Below, piece after piece: positions 7,026 through 13,769 of a DNA stretch of 25,171 bases. The notes beneath the pieces are model-generated. The model was given only the letters and a program-made list of their open reading frames with translations, did not search any database and was not told where the DNA came from. The stretch lies in the NCBI GenBank assembly GCA_964585225.1, contig CAZPCZ010000012.1, forward strand, positions 1-25,171, written 5' to 3'. Origin of the DNA: CAZPCZ01 sp964585225 (GTDB taxonomy: Bacteria > Patescibacteriota > Patescibacteriia > JACPHY01). Each line of letters opens with the position of its first letter. Position 1 is the first letter of the stretch. The position numbers were made by a program, and so were the translations under genes.

Positions 7026-7406
7026 ATGCGTAAACTCAGTTCCATCCTCACGACCGCCGGTGGGGCCTTCGGTGTTCTTTGCCCGGCGTGCATCCCGGCG
7101 CTCGGGGCGTTCCTCGCGACGATCGGCCTTGGGTTCCTTGCGAACTTCATCGTGAGCCGCGCGATCACGCTCACGCTCCTCGGCCTCGCGCTCATCGCGC
7201 TCCACGCGTCCTCGCTCGTCCACCGACGGAGCTCAGCGTTCGTCCTCGCGGTGGTTGCTGCGATGGGGATGATCGCTGGACGGAATTTCGTCCTCAACCA
7301 GTGGCTCATCTACGGCTCCGGCGCAGGACTCATTGCGGCAGCGGTGTTAGACTACGTGTATCGCAAACGAACACCGGTAGCAGCGTGTCCGGCGCCGGCA
7401 CGGTGA
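7026..7406 (+). CDS. merC: MerC-like mercury/soft-metal membrane transporter
   Basis: The 126-residue protein has four hydrophobic segments. Its first helix carries the MerC signature Cys pair in FGVLCPACIPALG (C19, C22), followed by IGLGFL exactly as in MerC. A C-terminal Cys (C121) also matches the Cys-containing tail of MerC. The family takes Hg(II) across the inner membrane toward mercuric reductase. No merA is in this window, so another soft-metal substrate is possible. The ATG at 7026 follows the AT-rich tract. Confidence 0.75.
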   Translation: MRKLSSILTTAGGAFGVLCPACIPALGAFLATIGLGFLANFIVSRAITLTLLGLALIALHASSLVHRRSSAFVLAVVAAMGMIAGRNFVLNQWLIYGSGAGLIAAAVLDYVYRKRTPVAACPAPAR

Positions 7407-7426
7407 ATTTGTCTCTACGGATCTAC

Positions 7427-7453
7427 GGACGTCGTGGAGTTGTCCACGTGTCC
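7427..7453 (+). promoter_or_regulatory. Palindrome upstream of the TrmB-like gene
   Basis: The core CGTGGA-GTTG-TCCACG (7433-7448) is flanked by outer GGAC and GTCC arms, giving a near-symmetric 27-base site. It lies just before the TACCAT at 7460. It is a candidate operator for autoregulation by the TrmB-like protein, which is inference. Confidence 0.45.
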
Positions 7454-7459
7454 CCATCG

Positions 7460-7465
7460 TACCAT
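7460..7465 (+). promoter_or_regulatory. Putative -10 box TACCAT of the TrmB-like gene
   Basis: TACCAT ends 3 bases before the ATG at 7469, so any transcript would start at or just inside the start codon (leaderless). No good -35 is visible at 16-18 bases; TTGTCC at 7440 is only 14 bases away. Confidence 0.4.
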
Positions 7466-7468
7466 TGT

Positions 7469-8224
7469 ATGCGCTACGTCAAGGAACTCGAAGTGCTCAA
7501 CTGCACACCGGAGGAGGCGCGCGTGTACCTCGCTGCGCTCGAGCTTGGGGAATCACGGCTCTCGGTGATCGCGAAGCGATCGCGCATTTCCACGTCTCGC
7601 ATCGAAACGATTCTCCCAAAACTCGTCCAACGGCGATTCTGCGTCCAACGGGTGAGAGGTGGGTTGCGCCTGTACGCCGCCCGTGATCCCAAGTTGCTCC
7701 TCGAGGAGGAATCGGAGCGACTCCAGCGACTCCGAAACCTCATCGCCGAGTTGCGCCTCCTCATCCCATCGACGGGGGAGGGGAAGCCGCGCGTTCGGTA
7801 CTACGAAGGGTACGAGGGAATCGTGGAGGCGATGGACGATACCCTCCGCATGCCGAACAAGACGATCCTTGCGTGGGCGGATATCGACCTCGCCTGGCAG
7901 GTCCTTGGCGATTACTACCCTCAGTACATCCGACACAAGAACGAGCGAAGCATCTTCGTCCGCGGCATCTTCGTGAAGGGTCGCATTGGTGAGCGTTTCA
8001 AGGAGCGCGCGCGGATCGAGCACCGCGAGGTGAAGCTCGTCTCGCGGGAACAGTTTCCGATCAGCAACGAGATCAACATCTACGACGATAAGGTGCTCAT
8101 CATCTCGCACCGAGACCTCCTTGGGGTCATCATCCAGAGTCGCGAGATTGCTGATACCCAACGGGCGATCTTCGAGCTCGTGTGGGGGATCCTCGAAGGG
8201 CGGGGTCCGAAAACCGTCTCCTGA
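7469..8224 (+). CDS. TrmB-like transcriptional regulator
   Basis: The 251-residue protein has an N-terminal winged helix: LNCTPEEARVYLAALELG, then SVIAKRSRISTSRIETILPKLVQRRFC with the recognition helix. A helical linker follows (about residues 72-95), then an effector or phospholipase-D-like domain containing YYEGYEGIVEAMDDTL and INIYDDKVLIISHRD. Proteins of this layout are common in Patescibacteria and Archaea and usually respond to small metabolites, often sugars. I chose 7469 because the motif-bearing region begins there and a -10 box precedes it closely. Likely targets are itself and the genes that follow. Confidence 0.82.
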   Translation: MRYVKELEVLNCTPEEARVYLAALELGESRLSVIAKRSRISTSRIETILPKLVQRRFCVQRVRGGLRLYAARDPKLLLEEESERLQRLRNLIAELRLLIPSTGEGKPRVRYYEGYEGIVEAMDDTLRMPNKTILAWADIDLAWQVLGDYYPQYIRHKNERSIFVRGIFVKGRIGERFKERARIEHREVKLVSREQFPISNEINIYDDKVLIISHRDLLGVIIQSREIADTQRAIFELVWGILEGRGPKTVS

Positions 8225-8235
8225 GGCACGCGGAT

Positions 8236-9012
8236 ATGCTCGAGCAGCGGCTCTTCAAGGTCACTGAGCGCGAGAGCGCACTGGCGTGGTTGTGCGAACA
8301 AATCGCACCGTTCCTTGGCCCCCGAACACTGATTGACTGCGGTCACTTCCTCCTCGAGGTCGATGCGCACGGCCATATTACAAATGGACCAGACGCGATC
8401 ACGGCGTTCGGGTTTGAATTGGGGATACGGCTCTACCGGTCGGCATGCGATGTCCCCGCCGCTGCCGAAGGGCACGCGCTCTCATTCCTCGTTGGAGATT
8501 TCGCATATCCGCCAGCACTCCGCACACAGGCGAAGCAGCTCTTCCGCCTCCCGAGGGTGTACCAGCTCCTCCTGAAGGACGCGGGGATCCACGAGGAGGA
8601 GCTGCTGCTGTTCTACGAGAGCCAGCTCCGGAACCGTGCGATTCGTCGATCGAAAACGTTCCACAAGCAGAAGATGTTCCTCCAAGTGCAGGACGTGTTT
8701 CGCCTCCGACCGGAGACCACCGGACTCGCCGACGTGGTTGGGAAGGTGCAGGGGAACGTCTGCCTCCCATTCTGTCGGTTCATTCTCGCCCAGAAGCTCG
8801 CCGATGAGGAGGCGATGAGGTACCGGCGAGTCGTGAACATCTACGACGAGCGCATGTACATGTGCCGCGGGAACTTCGTGCCGATGTACTACGCGATGTA
8901 CCAGGGAAAACTCGAGATCACCATCAACGTCTACCTCCTCCCAGCGGGGAATGATCGGTGCTACCTTGAGATCCGACGATTCACGCCAAGAACGTACGCA
9001 GACGTGCTCTGA
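8236..9012 (+). CDS. Unknown protein between TrmB-like regulator and cysteine desulfurase
   Basis: I do not recognise this 258-residue protein. It has no signal peptide or membrane helix, so it should be cytoplasmic. The middle is basic and helical: LFRLPRVYQLLLKDAG, then LRNRAIRRSKTFHKQKMFLQVQDVF. The C-terminal third is Tyr/Met-rich (YDERMYMCRG, VPMYYAMYQGK) and ends in beta-like strands. Six to seven cysteines are scattered without a CxxC motif. It starts 11 bases after the TrmB-like gene and ends 10 bases before the cysteine desulfurase, so it probably shares an operon with both. The codon use matches its neighbours. Confidence 0.8.
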   Translation: MLEQRLFKVTERESALAWLCEQIAPFLGPRTLIDCGHFLLEVDAHGHITNGPDAITAFGFELGIRLYRSACDVPAAAEGHALSFLVGDFAYPPALRTQAKQLFRLPRVYQLLLKDAGIHEEELLLFYESQLRNRAIRRSKTFHKQKMFLQVQDVFRLRPETTGLADVVGKVQGNVCLPFCRFILAQKLADEEAMRYRRVVNIYDERMYMCRGNFVPMYYAMYQGKLEITINVYLLPAGNDRCYLEIRRFTPRTYADVL

Positions 9013-9022
9013 GGACATTCGG

Positions 9023-10234
9023 ATGAGCGGTATGAACGTCTCCACGACCTACCTCGACCACGCCGCGACGACACCGATGGATCCGGTAGTGTTCGACGCG
9101 ATGCGGCCATTCTTCTTGGAGTCGTACGGGAATCCCTCATCGCTCCACGGAGTCGGTCGCAGTGCGCGAGAGGCGCTCGATGGTGCCCGAAAGCGTGTCG
9201 CCGCTGTCCTTGGGTGTCGTACGGATGAAGTGGTGTTTTGCGGCGGCGGGACGGAGTCAGACAACGCGGCAGTCTTCGGTGCCGTGTACGGTGCGGGACG
9301 ATCGCTCGACGCGGTCCACGTCGTGACGACAGCGATCGAGCACGAGGCGGTACTCGAAGCATGTCGAGAGGTTGAGCGTCGTGGAGTTGCCGTGACGTAC
9401 CTGCCGGTTGATCGGGATGGTCGTGTGGATCCCGCACAGCTCCGAGCCGCCATCAGGCCGGAGACGGTGCTCGTGAGCGTCATGTACGCGAACAACGAGA
9501 TCGGCACCATCGAGCCGATCGTTGAACTCGTCGCGTTGCTCCGAGCGGTGAACGTCGAACGTGCCGGCGTAGGGATGACACGCATCGCTTTTCACAGCGA
9601 CGCCTGCCAGGCTGCTGGAGCGCTCGATTGCCGAACGGATGTGCTCGGCGTGGATCTCATGACGCTCAATGGGTCGAAGATCTACGGTCCGAAGGGGGTC
9701 GGCATCCTGTACGTCCGCAAGGGGACGCCGCTGCGGCCACTCATCTACGGCGGGGCCCAGGAATTCGATCTACGATCTGGGACAGAGAACATTCCTGGTA
9801 TCGTGGGTTTCGCAACGGCGCTCGATCTCGCTGAGCGTCATCGCGCCGAAGAGGCCGAGCGACTCCGTGAACTCCGCGATCGCGCGATAACCGATATCCT
9901 CCAACACATCCCCACGGCGACGCTGAACGGCCATCCCACGGATCGGCTCCCGAACAACGTGAACATCTGTCTCGGGCGCGGCGTTGATGCGAACGCGGTC
10001 CTCCTCATGCTCGACGCACGTGGGTTCGCCATTGGTACGAAGTCTGCGTGTTCGGAGAAGCAAGGCGCGTCCCACGTTCTCGAAGCAATTGGAGTCGGAC
10101 CGGAGTGCCAGCAATCGAGTATCCGTCTCACGTTCGGACGCACGACGACCCGCGAACATGTCACGGCGGTCGTCACCGCCTTGGTGGATGTGGTGACAAC
10201 GCTCCGTGCACGTGCTCCGATGAAAGAGGTCTAG
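9023..10234 (+). CDS. iscS: Cysteine desulfurase (IscS/NifS family)
   Basis: The 403-residue, full-length PLP enzyme takes sulfur from cysteine, leaving alanine, for Fe-S clusters and tRNA thiolation. Visible motifs are YLDHAATTPM (10-19), GGGTESDNAA, the catalytic His in IEHEAV (H107), HSDACQ (191-196), the PLP lysine in NGSKIYGPKG (K219) and the active-site Cys in GTKSACSEK (C343). The usual His before the PLP lysine is Ser here. I chose ATG 9023 because a GAGGA sits at 9011-9015. No iscU, sufBC or mnmA lies nearby, so its sulfur acceptor is unknown. Confidence 0.96.
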   Translation: MSGMNVSTTYLDHAATTPMDPVVFDAMRPFFLESYGNPSSLHGVGRSAREALDGARKRVAAVLGCRTDEVVFCGGGTESDNAAVFGAVYGAGRSLDAVHVVTTAIEHEAVLEACREVERRGVAVTYLPVDRDGRVDPAQLRAAIRPETVLVSVMYANNEIGTIEPIVELVALLRAVNVERAGVGMTRIAFHSDACQAAGALDCRTDVLGVDLMTLNGSKIYGPKGVGILYVRKGTPLRPLIYGGAQEFDLRSGTENIPGIVGFATALDLAERHRAEEAERLRELRDRAITDILQHIPTATLNGHPTDRLPNNVNICLGRGVDANAVLLMLDARGFAIGTKSACSEKQGASHVLEAIGVGPECQQSSIRLTFGRTTTREHVTAVVTALVDVVTTLRARAPMKEV

Positions 10235-10248
10235 GCACTCGTGTGCCT
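10233..10248 (+). terminator. Weak hairpin after the cysteine desulfurase
   Basis: AGGCAC and GTGCCT pair around TCGT right at the iscS stop codon. There is no T-run, so termination is doubtful. It may instead be a structure between two cotranscribed genes. Confidence 0.3.
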
Positions 10249-10251
10249 CGG

Positions 10252-10260
10252 TGCTACCGT
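10252..10260 (+). promoter_or_regulatory. Possible extended -10 TGCTACCGT
   Basis: TGC-TACCGT ends 8 bases before the ATG at 10269. It matches the TGCTAC-type boxes at 11846 and 17597. No clear -35 is present. A GGAGG at 10261-10265 would also serve as a close ribosome-binding site. Confidence 0.35.
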
Positions 10261-10268
10261 GGAGGCAG

Positions 10269-11564
10269 ATGAACCCTGGTCGTCGTCAAGCCATAATCGT
10301 ACACGCGACGGCCGCTGTACTCGCAGCAGCTGTGCCGATCGTTGCCCTCGCGGCGGGCGGTGGCGGTGGGGGTGGGGGAGCGCCGACTGGGATGGGGAAC
10401 ACGGTGATTGAGACGTGTACGCAGGACACGTGGACCTGCGGAGAGTGGGGTCCCTGTGGACTCAATGGGCAGCAGACACGCGCGTGCACGAAATCGTTCG
10501 ACTGTCCGAGCGTGGAGACGCCACCAGCGCCGCCGGCGGTGCGTTCATGCACGCCCGAATGTACCGCGGATGAGTGGACCTGCGGGCAGTGGGGTCCCTG
10601 TGTTGGCAGTCGTCAGCGACGCATTTGCACGAAATCTACTGACTGTCCGCTCGCGGATACGCCGTCTCCGGCGACCGAGGTTGCCTGTCGTCTCGATTGT
10701 GGGAACGACATCTGGACCTGCACCGCGTGGTCCGCATGTGCATCGACTGGTGTTCGTACGCGGACGTGCACACTGCGAACCGATTGCGAAGTCCCTGATC
10801 AGCCAGTACCGAAACCTGCGGAGCGCGAGGCCTGTATGCCACCGAAGGCGAGTAAACCACCCGCACCGCGGCCGGCGGCTCGGCCGCCACAACCTCCGCC
10901 TCCGACGATCGCCCCAGTTCCAGTGCTGAGTGCGACCGCAGCCGTTCCATCGCTCATTTGTGGGAATCTTTCGACGCTCGAGGAGCGCGTGCGTTGTCGC
11001 ATCGGACTCGATGAGGAAACGCTCGAGCGCGAGCTCCAAGTGCAGTATCTTCCAGAGGAATGTCGTGCATTGCGAGAGGGCGCAGAAGACGTAAAGGGTG
11101 TAGAGACTTGCGTGACACGATATCAGAAGCTCCGGCCGTGCTGGGCGAAACCCATCGGTGCGGAGCGTCTCGCATGCGTGCGTGGAGTACTTGGTATTCC
11201 TGATTTGCGAAGCTATCTTCCAAACCAACTTGCGCCGCCGTGTGGTTCGGAGAGCCTCGAGTACACGGAGCGGTGCGAGGCCCAGTACCGACGCGATCAC
11301 CTATATCCCTACATCACCTTCCGTTTTTACGATCTCGAAGAGCGCGCGGAGGGGCTCAAGGAACTCGGCGCGCCGATGGATCTCGTCGTGAAATTCGTCG
11401 TCGCTGCGGAGCAAGGGAAAATTGATTTCAATGCGGCGCGTTCGAAAGCGGAACGCATCGCCATCATCCGTCGTGTCCAATCCGAATGGCGCACCTTCGT
11501 CGCCGCACTTCCAGAGCAGGTGAAGACCCGTGCGCGCACTGAAGGCGTTGGTTCGTCCTACTGA
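10269..11564 (+). CDS. Secreted Cys-rich protein with three thrombospondin-type-1-like repeats
   Basis: The 431-residue protein has a signal peptide (about 1-29) ending in VALAA, then eight glycines. Three repeats of about 45 residues follow, each starting with a W-T-C motif: DTWTCGEWGPC, DEWTCGQWGPC and DIWTCTAWSAC. Each also has a later xRxCT and DC motif. Next comes a Pro-rich linker (about 200-225). The C-terminal domain of about 200 residues begins ICGNLSTLEERVRCRIGL and has paired cysteines. TSP1-like folds mediate adhesion in other organisms. For an episymbiotic cell, host or surface attachment is a reasonable but untested guess. Confidence 0.85.
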   Translation: MNPGRRQAIIVHATAAVLAAAVPIVALAAGGGGGGGGAPTGMGNTVIETCTQDTWTCGEWGPCGLNGQQTRACTKSFDCPSVETPPAPPAVRSCTPECTADEWTCGQWGPCVGSRQRRICTKSTDCPLADTPSPATEVACRLDCGNDIWTCTAWSACASTGVRTRTCTLRTDCEVPDQPVPKPAEREACMPPKASKPPAPRPAARPPQPPPPTIAPVPVLSATAAVPSLICGNLSTLEERVRCRIGLDEETLERELQVQYLPEECRALREGAEDVKGVETCVTRYQKLRPCWAKPIGAERLACVRGVLGIPDLRSYLPNQLAPPCGSESLEYTERCEAQYRRDHLYPYITFRFYDLEERAEGLKELGAPMDLVVKFVVAAEQGKIDFNAARSKAERIAIIRRVQSEWRTFVAALPEQVKTRARTEGVGSSY

Positions 11565-11574
11565 AAAGTATTCT

Positions 11575-11597
11575 CTCCCCCTCTCTCAGAGGGGGAG
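11575..11597 (+). repeat. Perfect C/G-rich hairpin CTCCCCCTCT-CTC-AGAGGGGGAG
   Basis: Ten-base perfect arms with a CTC loop lie between the TSP1-repeat gene and the lipoprotein gene. No T-run follows, so it is unlikely to be a classical terminator. A GGGGGGAG directly after it (11601-11608) is the ribosome-binding site of the next gene. It may be a short palindromic repeat. Confidence 0.75.
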
Positions 11598-11609
11598 CGA
11601 GGGGGGAGT

Positions 11610-11816
11610 ATGCAGCGAAGCACAATAGCAATGTTGAGTACCGCGGCGATTGCAGTATCACTCCTCGGCGTCGGTTGCCGCTCGGCACCGCACGTCAACA
11701 TGCCGGCTGCGGTACCACCACCGCCGGTCGTGAACGCAGTAACTCCGCCCACGCCGGTCGAACCCCTCACCGACGACCTCGACGCGGCAATTGAAGACCT
11801 CGAGGCGATCGAATAA
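11610..11816 (+). CDS. Small lipoprotein-like protein
   Basis: The 68-residue protein has a signal-type N-terminus (residues 5-22) and LLGVGC, a weak lipobox with Cys at 23. A Pro/Val-rich linker (PPPPVV, TPPTPVEP) and an acidic tail (DDLDAAIEDLEAIE) follow. It is probably membrane-tethered outside the cell. A strong GGGGGGAG ribosome-binding site stands just upstream. No function is recognised. Confidence 0.6.
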   Translation: MQRSTIAMLSTAAIAVSLLGVGCRSAPHVNMPAAVPPPPVVNAVTPPTPVEPLTDDLDAAIEDLEAIE

Positions 11817-11824
11817 ACGAGTCC

Positions 11825-11854
11825 GTGACGATCGCGCCACCACCGTGCTACGGT
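11825..11854 (+). promoter_or_regulatory. Putative promoter of the tRNA-Ser gene
   Basis: GTGACG at 11825-11830 and extended -10 TGC-TACGGT (TACGGT at 11849-11854) are 18 bases apart. Transcription would start near 11861, about 14 bases before the tRNA. The -10 lies inside the hairpin at 11835-11861, so either role is possible. Confidence 0.45.
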
Positions 11855-11861
11855 GGTGGCG
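11835..11861 (+). terminator. Perfect 12-bp hairpin before the tRNA gene
   Basis: CGCCACCACCGT and ACGGTGGTGGCG pair perfectly around GCT. It lies 18 bases after the lipoprotein stop and could end that transcript, although no T-run follows. It overlaps the proposed tRNA promoter. Confidence 0.45.
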
Positions 11862-11874
11862 GAATCATGCGTGA

Positions 11875-11961
11875 GGTGGGGTGCGAGAGCGGTTGATTCG
11901 GCGTCCCTGGAAAGGACGTAGACCCGCAAGGGTCTCGAGGGTTCGAATCCCTCCCCCACCG
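11875..11961 (+). tRNA. tRNA-Ser (GGA anticodon)
   Basis: It folds into a complete class II tRNA of 87 bases. The acceptor stem is GGTGGGG/CCCCACC with discriminator G. The anticodon stem is CGTCC/GGACG around loop CTGGAAA (anticodon GGA, reading UCC and UCU). The long variable arm is GACCC-GCAA-GGGTC. The T-arm is GAGGG-TTCGAAT-CCCTC. No CCA is encoded, so CCA must be added by nucleotidyltransferase. The last 17 bases are repeated 57 bases downstream. Confidence 0.97.
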
Positions 11962-11973
11962 TTTTGGGTTCTG

Positions 11974-11999
11974 CGCCAGAGGCACACTCGCCTTTGGCG
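11974..11999 (+). repeat. Hairpin between tRNA-Ser and its 3'-end copy
   Basis: CGCCAGAGGC and GCCTTTGGCG form a 10-pair stem with one G-T wobble and loop ACACTC. It fills most of the 40 bases between the two copies of the tRNA 3' end. Confidence 0.6.
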
Positions 12000-12001
12000 A
12001 G

Positions 12002-12018
12002 GAATCCCTCCCCCACCG
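12002..12018 (+). repeat. Second copy of the tRNA-Ser 3' end (att-like direct repeat)
   Basis: GAATCCCTCCCCCACCG matches 11945-11961, the T-arm 3' strand through the discriminator base, at all 17 positions. Such copies of tRNA 3' ends mark attachment sites of integrated elements or scars left by them. No integrase is visible. A T5 run follows (12021-12025). Confidence 0.75.
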
Positions 12019-12047
12019 GATTTTTGTACGATCCGATCCGTGAACAC

Positions 12048-12611
12048 ATGAATACCGACCAACCCATTCTCCGTGAACTGAACCAGCGGAAGTCCGTTCG
12101 GACGTTTCTCCCAACAGCGATCGAGCAGGAGAAGCTTGACGCGTTGTGGGCGGCGGCGACATGGGCACCGTCGAGCAGGAATGCACAGGAGTGGCACTAC
12201 TACGCGTGCATGGGAAGTGCGCGGGAGAGGATCGCCGAGGTGTTGAGCCCCGGCAATCACTGGGCGCTCGCGGCACCGTTGATCCTCGGAGTGGTACGTG
12301 ATGCGTCCATTGTCAACACGGTGGAATCGCGGGAATATGGAATGTACGACGTTGCGCTTTCCGTCATGTGCCTCGTGGTCGAGGCAGAACATCAAGGACT
12401 GCGCGCGCACCAGATGGCCGGGTTCAGTGAGGCGGCATTCCGACGCGCCTTTGGCATCAAGGATCAGGAAACTCCTGTTGTGATGGTGGCCATCGGGTAC
12501 GAAGGCGGTGATGGAAATCTTGATCCCGTCGCGCAGCAGAAGGAGCAACGGCCTCGCGTTCGGAAGTCCATCAGCGAAGTCGTGACGATGATTCGTGCAG
12601 AGGCACCGTAG
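12048..12611 (+). CDS. Nitroreductase-family flavoprotein
   Basis: The 187-residue protein fits the small nitroreductase family (FMN, NAD(P)H-dependent reduction of nitro compounds, quinones or other substrates). Motifs are NQRKSVRTFLP (FMN phosphate site), ATWAPSSRNAQEWHYY and a C-terminal VVMVAIGYEGGD. I chose ATG 12048 because the open frame upstream runs into the tRNA-end copy. The DNA glycosylase gene starts 7 bases after the stop. The natural substrate cannot be told; detoxification is a common guess. Confidence 0.88.
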   Translation: MNTDQPILRELNQRKSVRTFLPTAIEQEKLDALWAAATWAPSSRNAQEWHYYACMGSARERIAEVLSPGNHWALAAPLILGVVRDASIVNTVESREYGMYDVALSVMCLVVEAEHQGLRAHQMAGFSEAAFRRAFGIKDQETPVVMVAIGYEGGDGNLDPVAQQKEQRPRVRKSISEVVTMIRAEAP

Positions 12612-12618
12612 CGGGTGT

Positions 12619-13206
12619 ATGCGTAGCGGTGCGTATCGAGCTGGGACGCGTCGTTGCAGTTGGCCGGCGAGCAATGAGCTCATGCTCGCGTACCACGACG
12701 AGGAGTGGGGCGTACCGGTCCATGACGACCGCACGCTCTTCGAGTTCCTCATCCTGGAAGGTGCGCAGGCGGGGCTCAGCTGGCAAACCGTCCTCAACAA
12801 ACGGGAACACTATCGCAAGGCATTCAGCGGTTTTGATGCACGGAAGATTGTCCGTTATGGAGCCAAAGATACCAAGCGGCTCCTCGCCAATCCCGGCATC
12901 ATTCGCAATCGCCTGAAGATCGCAGCCACGATTCAGAACGCGAAAGCATGGTTGGGGCTCCAGAAGGAATATGGCTCGTTCGATACCTACATCTGGCAGT
13001 TCGTCGGCGGAAAACCGATCAATCACAAGATCAAAGCGATGAAGAACATCCCGGTAACGACAAAGGAGTCCGACGCGATGAGCAACGACTTACGCAAACG
13101 CGGGTTCACGTTTGTCGGCTCCACCATCTGCTACGCGTTCATGCAGGCGGTCGGTATGGTGAACGACCACGAGATGCGATGTGTGAGATACGCCCAACTC
13201 GTATGA
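12619..13206 (+). CDS. tag: DNA-3-methyladenine glycosylase I
   Basis: The 195-residue, full-length Tag excises 3-methyladenine from alkylated DNA. Conserved stretches are RCSWPASN, MLAYHDEEWGVPVHDD, FEFLILEGAQAGLSWQTVL, NPGIIRNRLKI and TFVGSTICYAFMQAVGMVNDH. The zinc-binding set is present: Cys13, His26 and the C-terminal NDHEMRC with His and Cys. The stop overlaps the DM13 gene start (ATGA), so repair and DM13 genes are translationally linked here, which is an odd pairing. Confidence 0.97.
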   Translation: MRSGAYRAGTRRCSWPASNELMLAYHDEEWGVPVHDDRTLFEFLILEGAQAGLSWQTVLNKREHYRKAFSGFDARKIVRYGAKDTKRLLANPGIIRNRLKIAATIQNAKAWLGLQKEYGSFDTYIWQFVGGKPINHKIKAMKNIPVTTKESDAMSNDLRKRGFTFVGSTICYAFMQAVGMVNDHEMRCVRYAQLV

Positions 13207-13769
13207 CGACTGCACGCCGAACCATATTCGCGATCGTTGCCGTTGGCGGAGTTGTCATTTCGTACTGGCTCGTCTCACCACTGTTTACCACGCGGCGAGT
13301 TGCGGAGGAGCTCCCGCCGATCGCTCCCCTCGATACCGCGTCACCGACGCCGGCTGCCGCCGTCCCTGCTGCGCCGAGTGCTGCAGCAACGCCCCCTCCG
13401 CCCGCAGCGCCACCTCTCCCACCGGTTTCTGGTTCCGTGGAACTCACCAAGGGAACATTCGAGGGTCTCGCGGGACATCGCGCGCAGGGCACGGCACGGG
13501 TGATTGAGATTTCAGGGAAACGGTACGTCCGCTTTGAGTCCGATTTTCGTGTGACGAACGGACCCGATCTCTTCGTCTACCTCGGACGCGAAGGACGGTA
13601 CGATCCCAATGTGCGGCTTGCTGCCCTCAAGGGGAACGAAGGGAGCCAGAACTACGAGCTCCCCACAAGTGCCGATCTCGCGGCGTACGACGAGGTCTGG
13701 GTGTGGTGCCGCGCGTTCTCGGTGCCGTTTGGGAAGGCAAAGCTGGCACCGGCAATGTTGGTGGAATGA
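13203..13769 (+). CDS. DM13-domain membrane-anchored protein, copy 1
   Basis: The 188-residue protein has an N-terminal anchor (about 7-28), a long Ala/Pro linker (about 40-80) and a DM13 domain. The domain starts at GTFEGLAGHRAQG, continues with VRFESDFRVTNGPDLFVYLG, and ends with the conserved Cys in VWVWCRAFSVPFG. DM13 domains are proposed to act in extracytoplasmic electron transfer, perhaps via that Cys. A close paralogue is encoded at 22670-23161. The ATG overlaps the tag stop, and its own stop overlaps the CDF start. Confidence 0.9.
   Translation: MTTARRTIFAIVAVGGVVISYWLVSPLFTTRRVAEELPPIAPLDTASPTPAAAVPAAPSAAATPPPPAAPPLPPVSGSVELTKGTFEGLAGHRAQGTARVIEISGKRYVRFESDFRVTNGPDLFVYLGREGRYDPNVRLAALKGNEGSQNYELPTSADLAAYDEVWVWCRAFSVPFGKAKLAPAMLVE

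Noticed and set aside
11558..12067. Minus-strand open frame over the tRNA with a GEGFEPSRP-like peptide
   Set aside because: This is the well-known false translation of the antisense strand of a tRNA-Ser gene.
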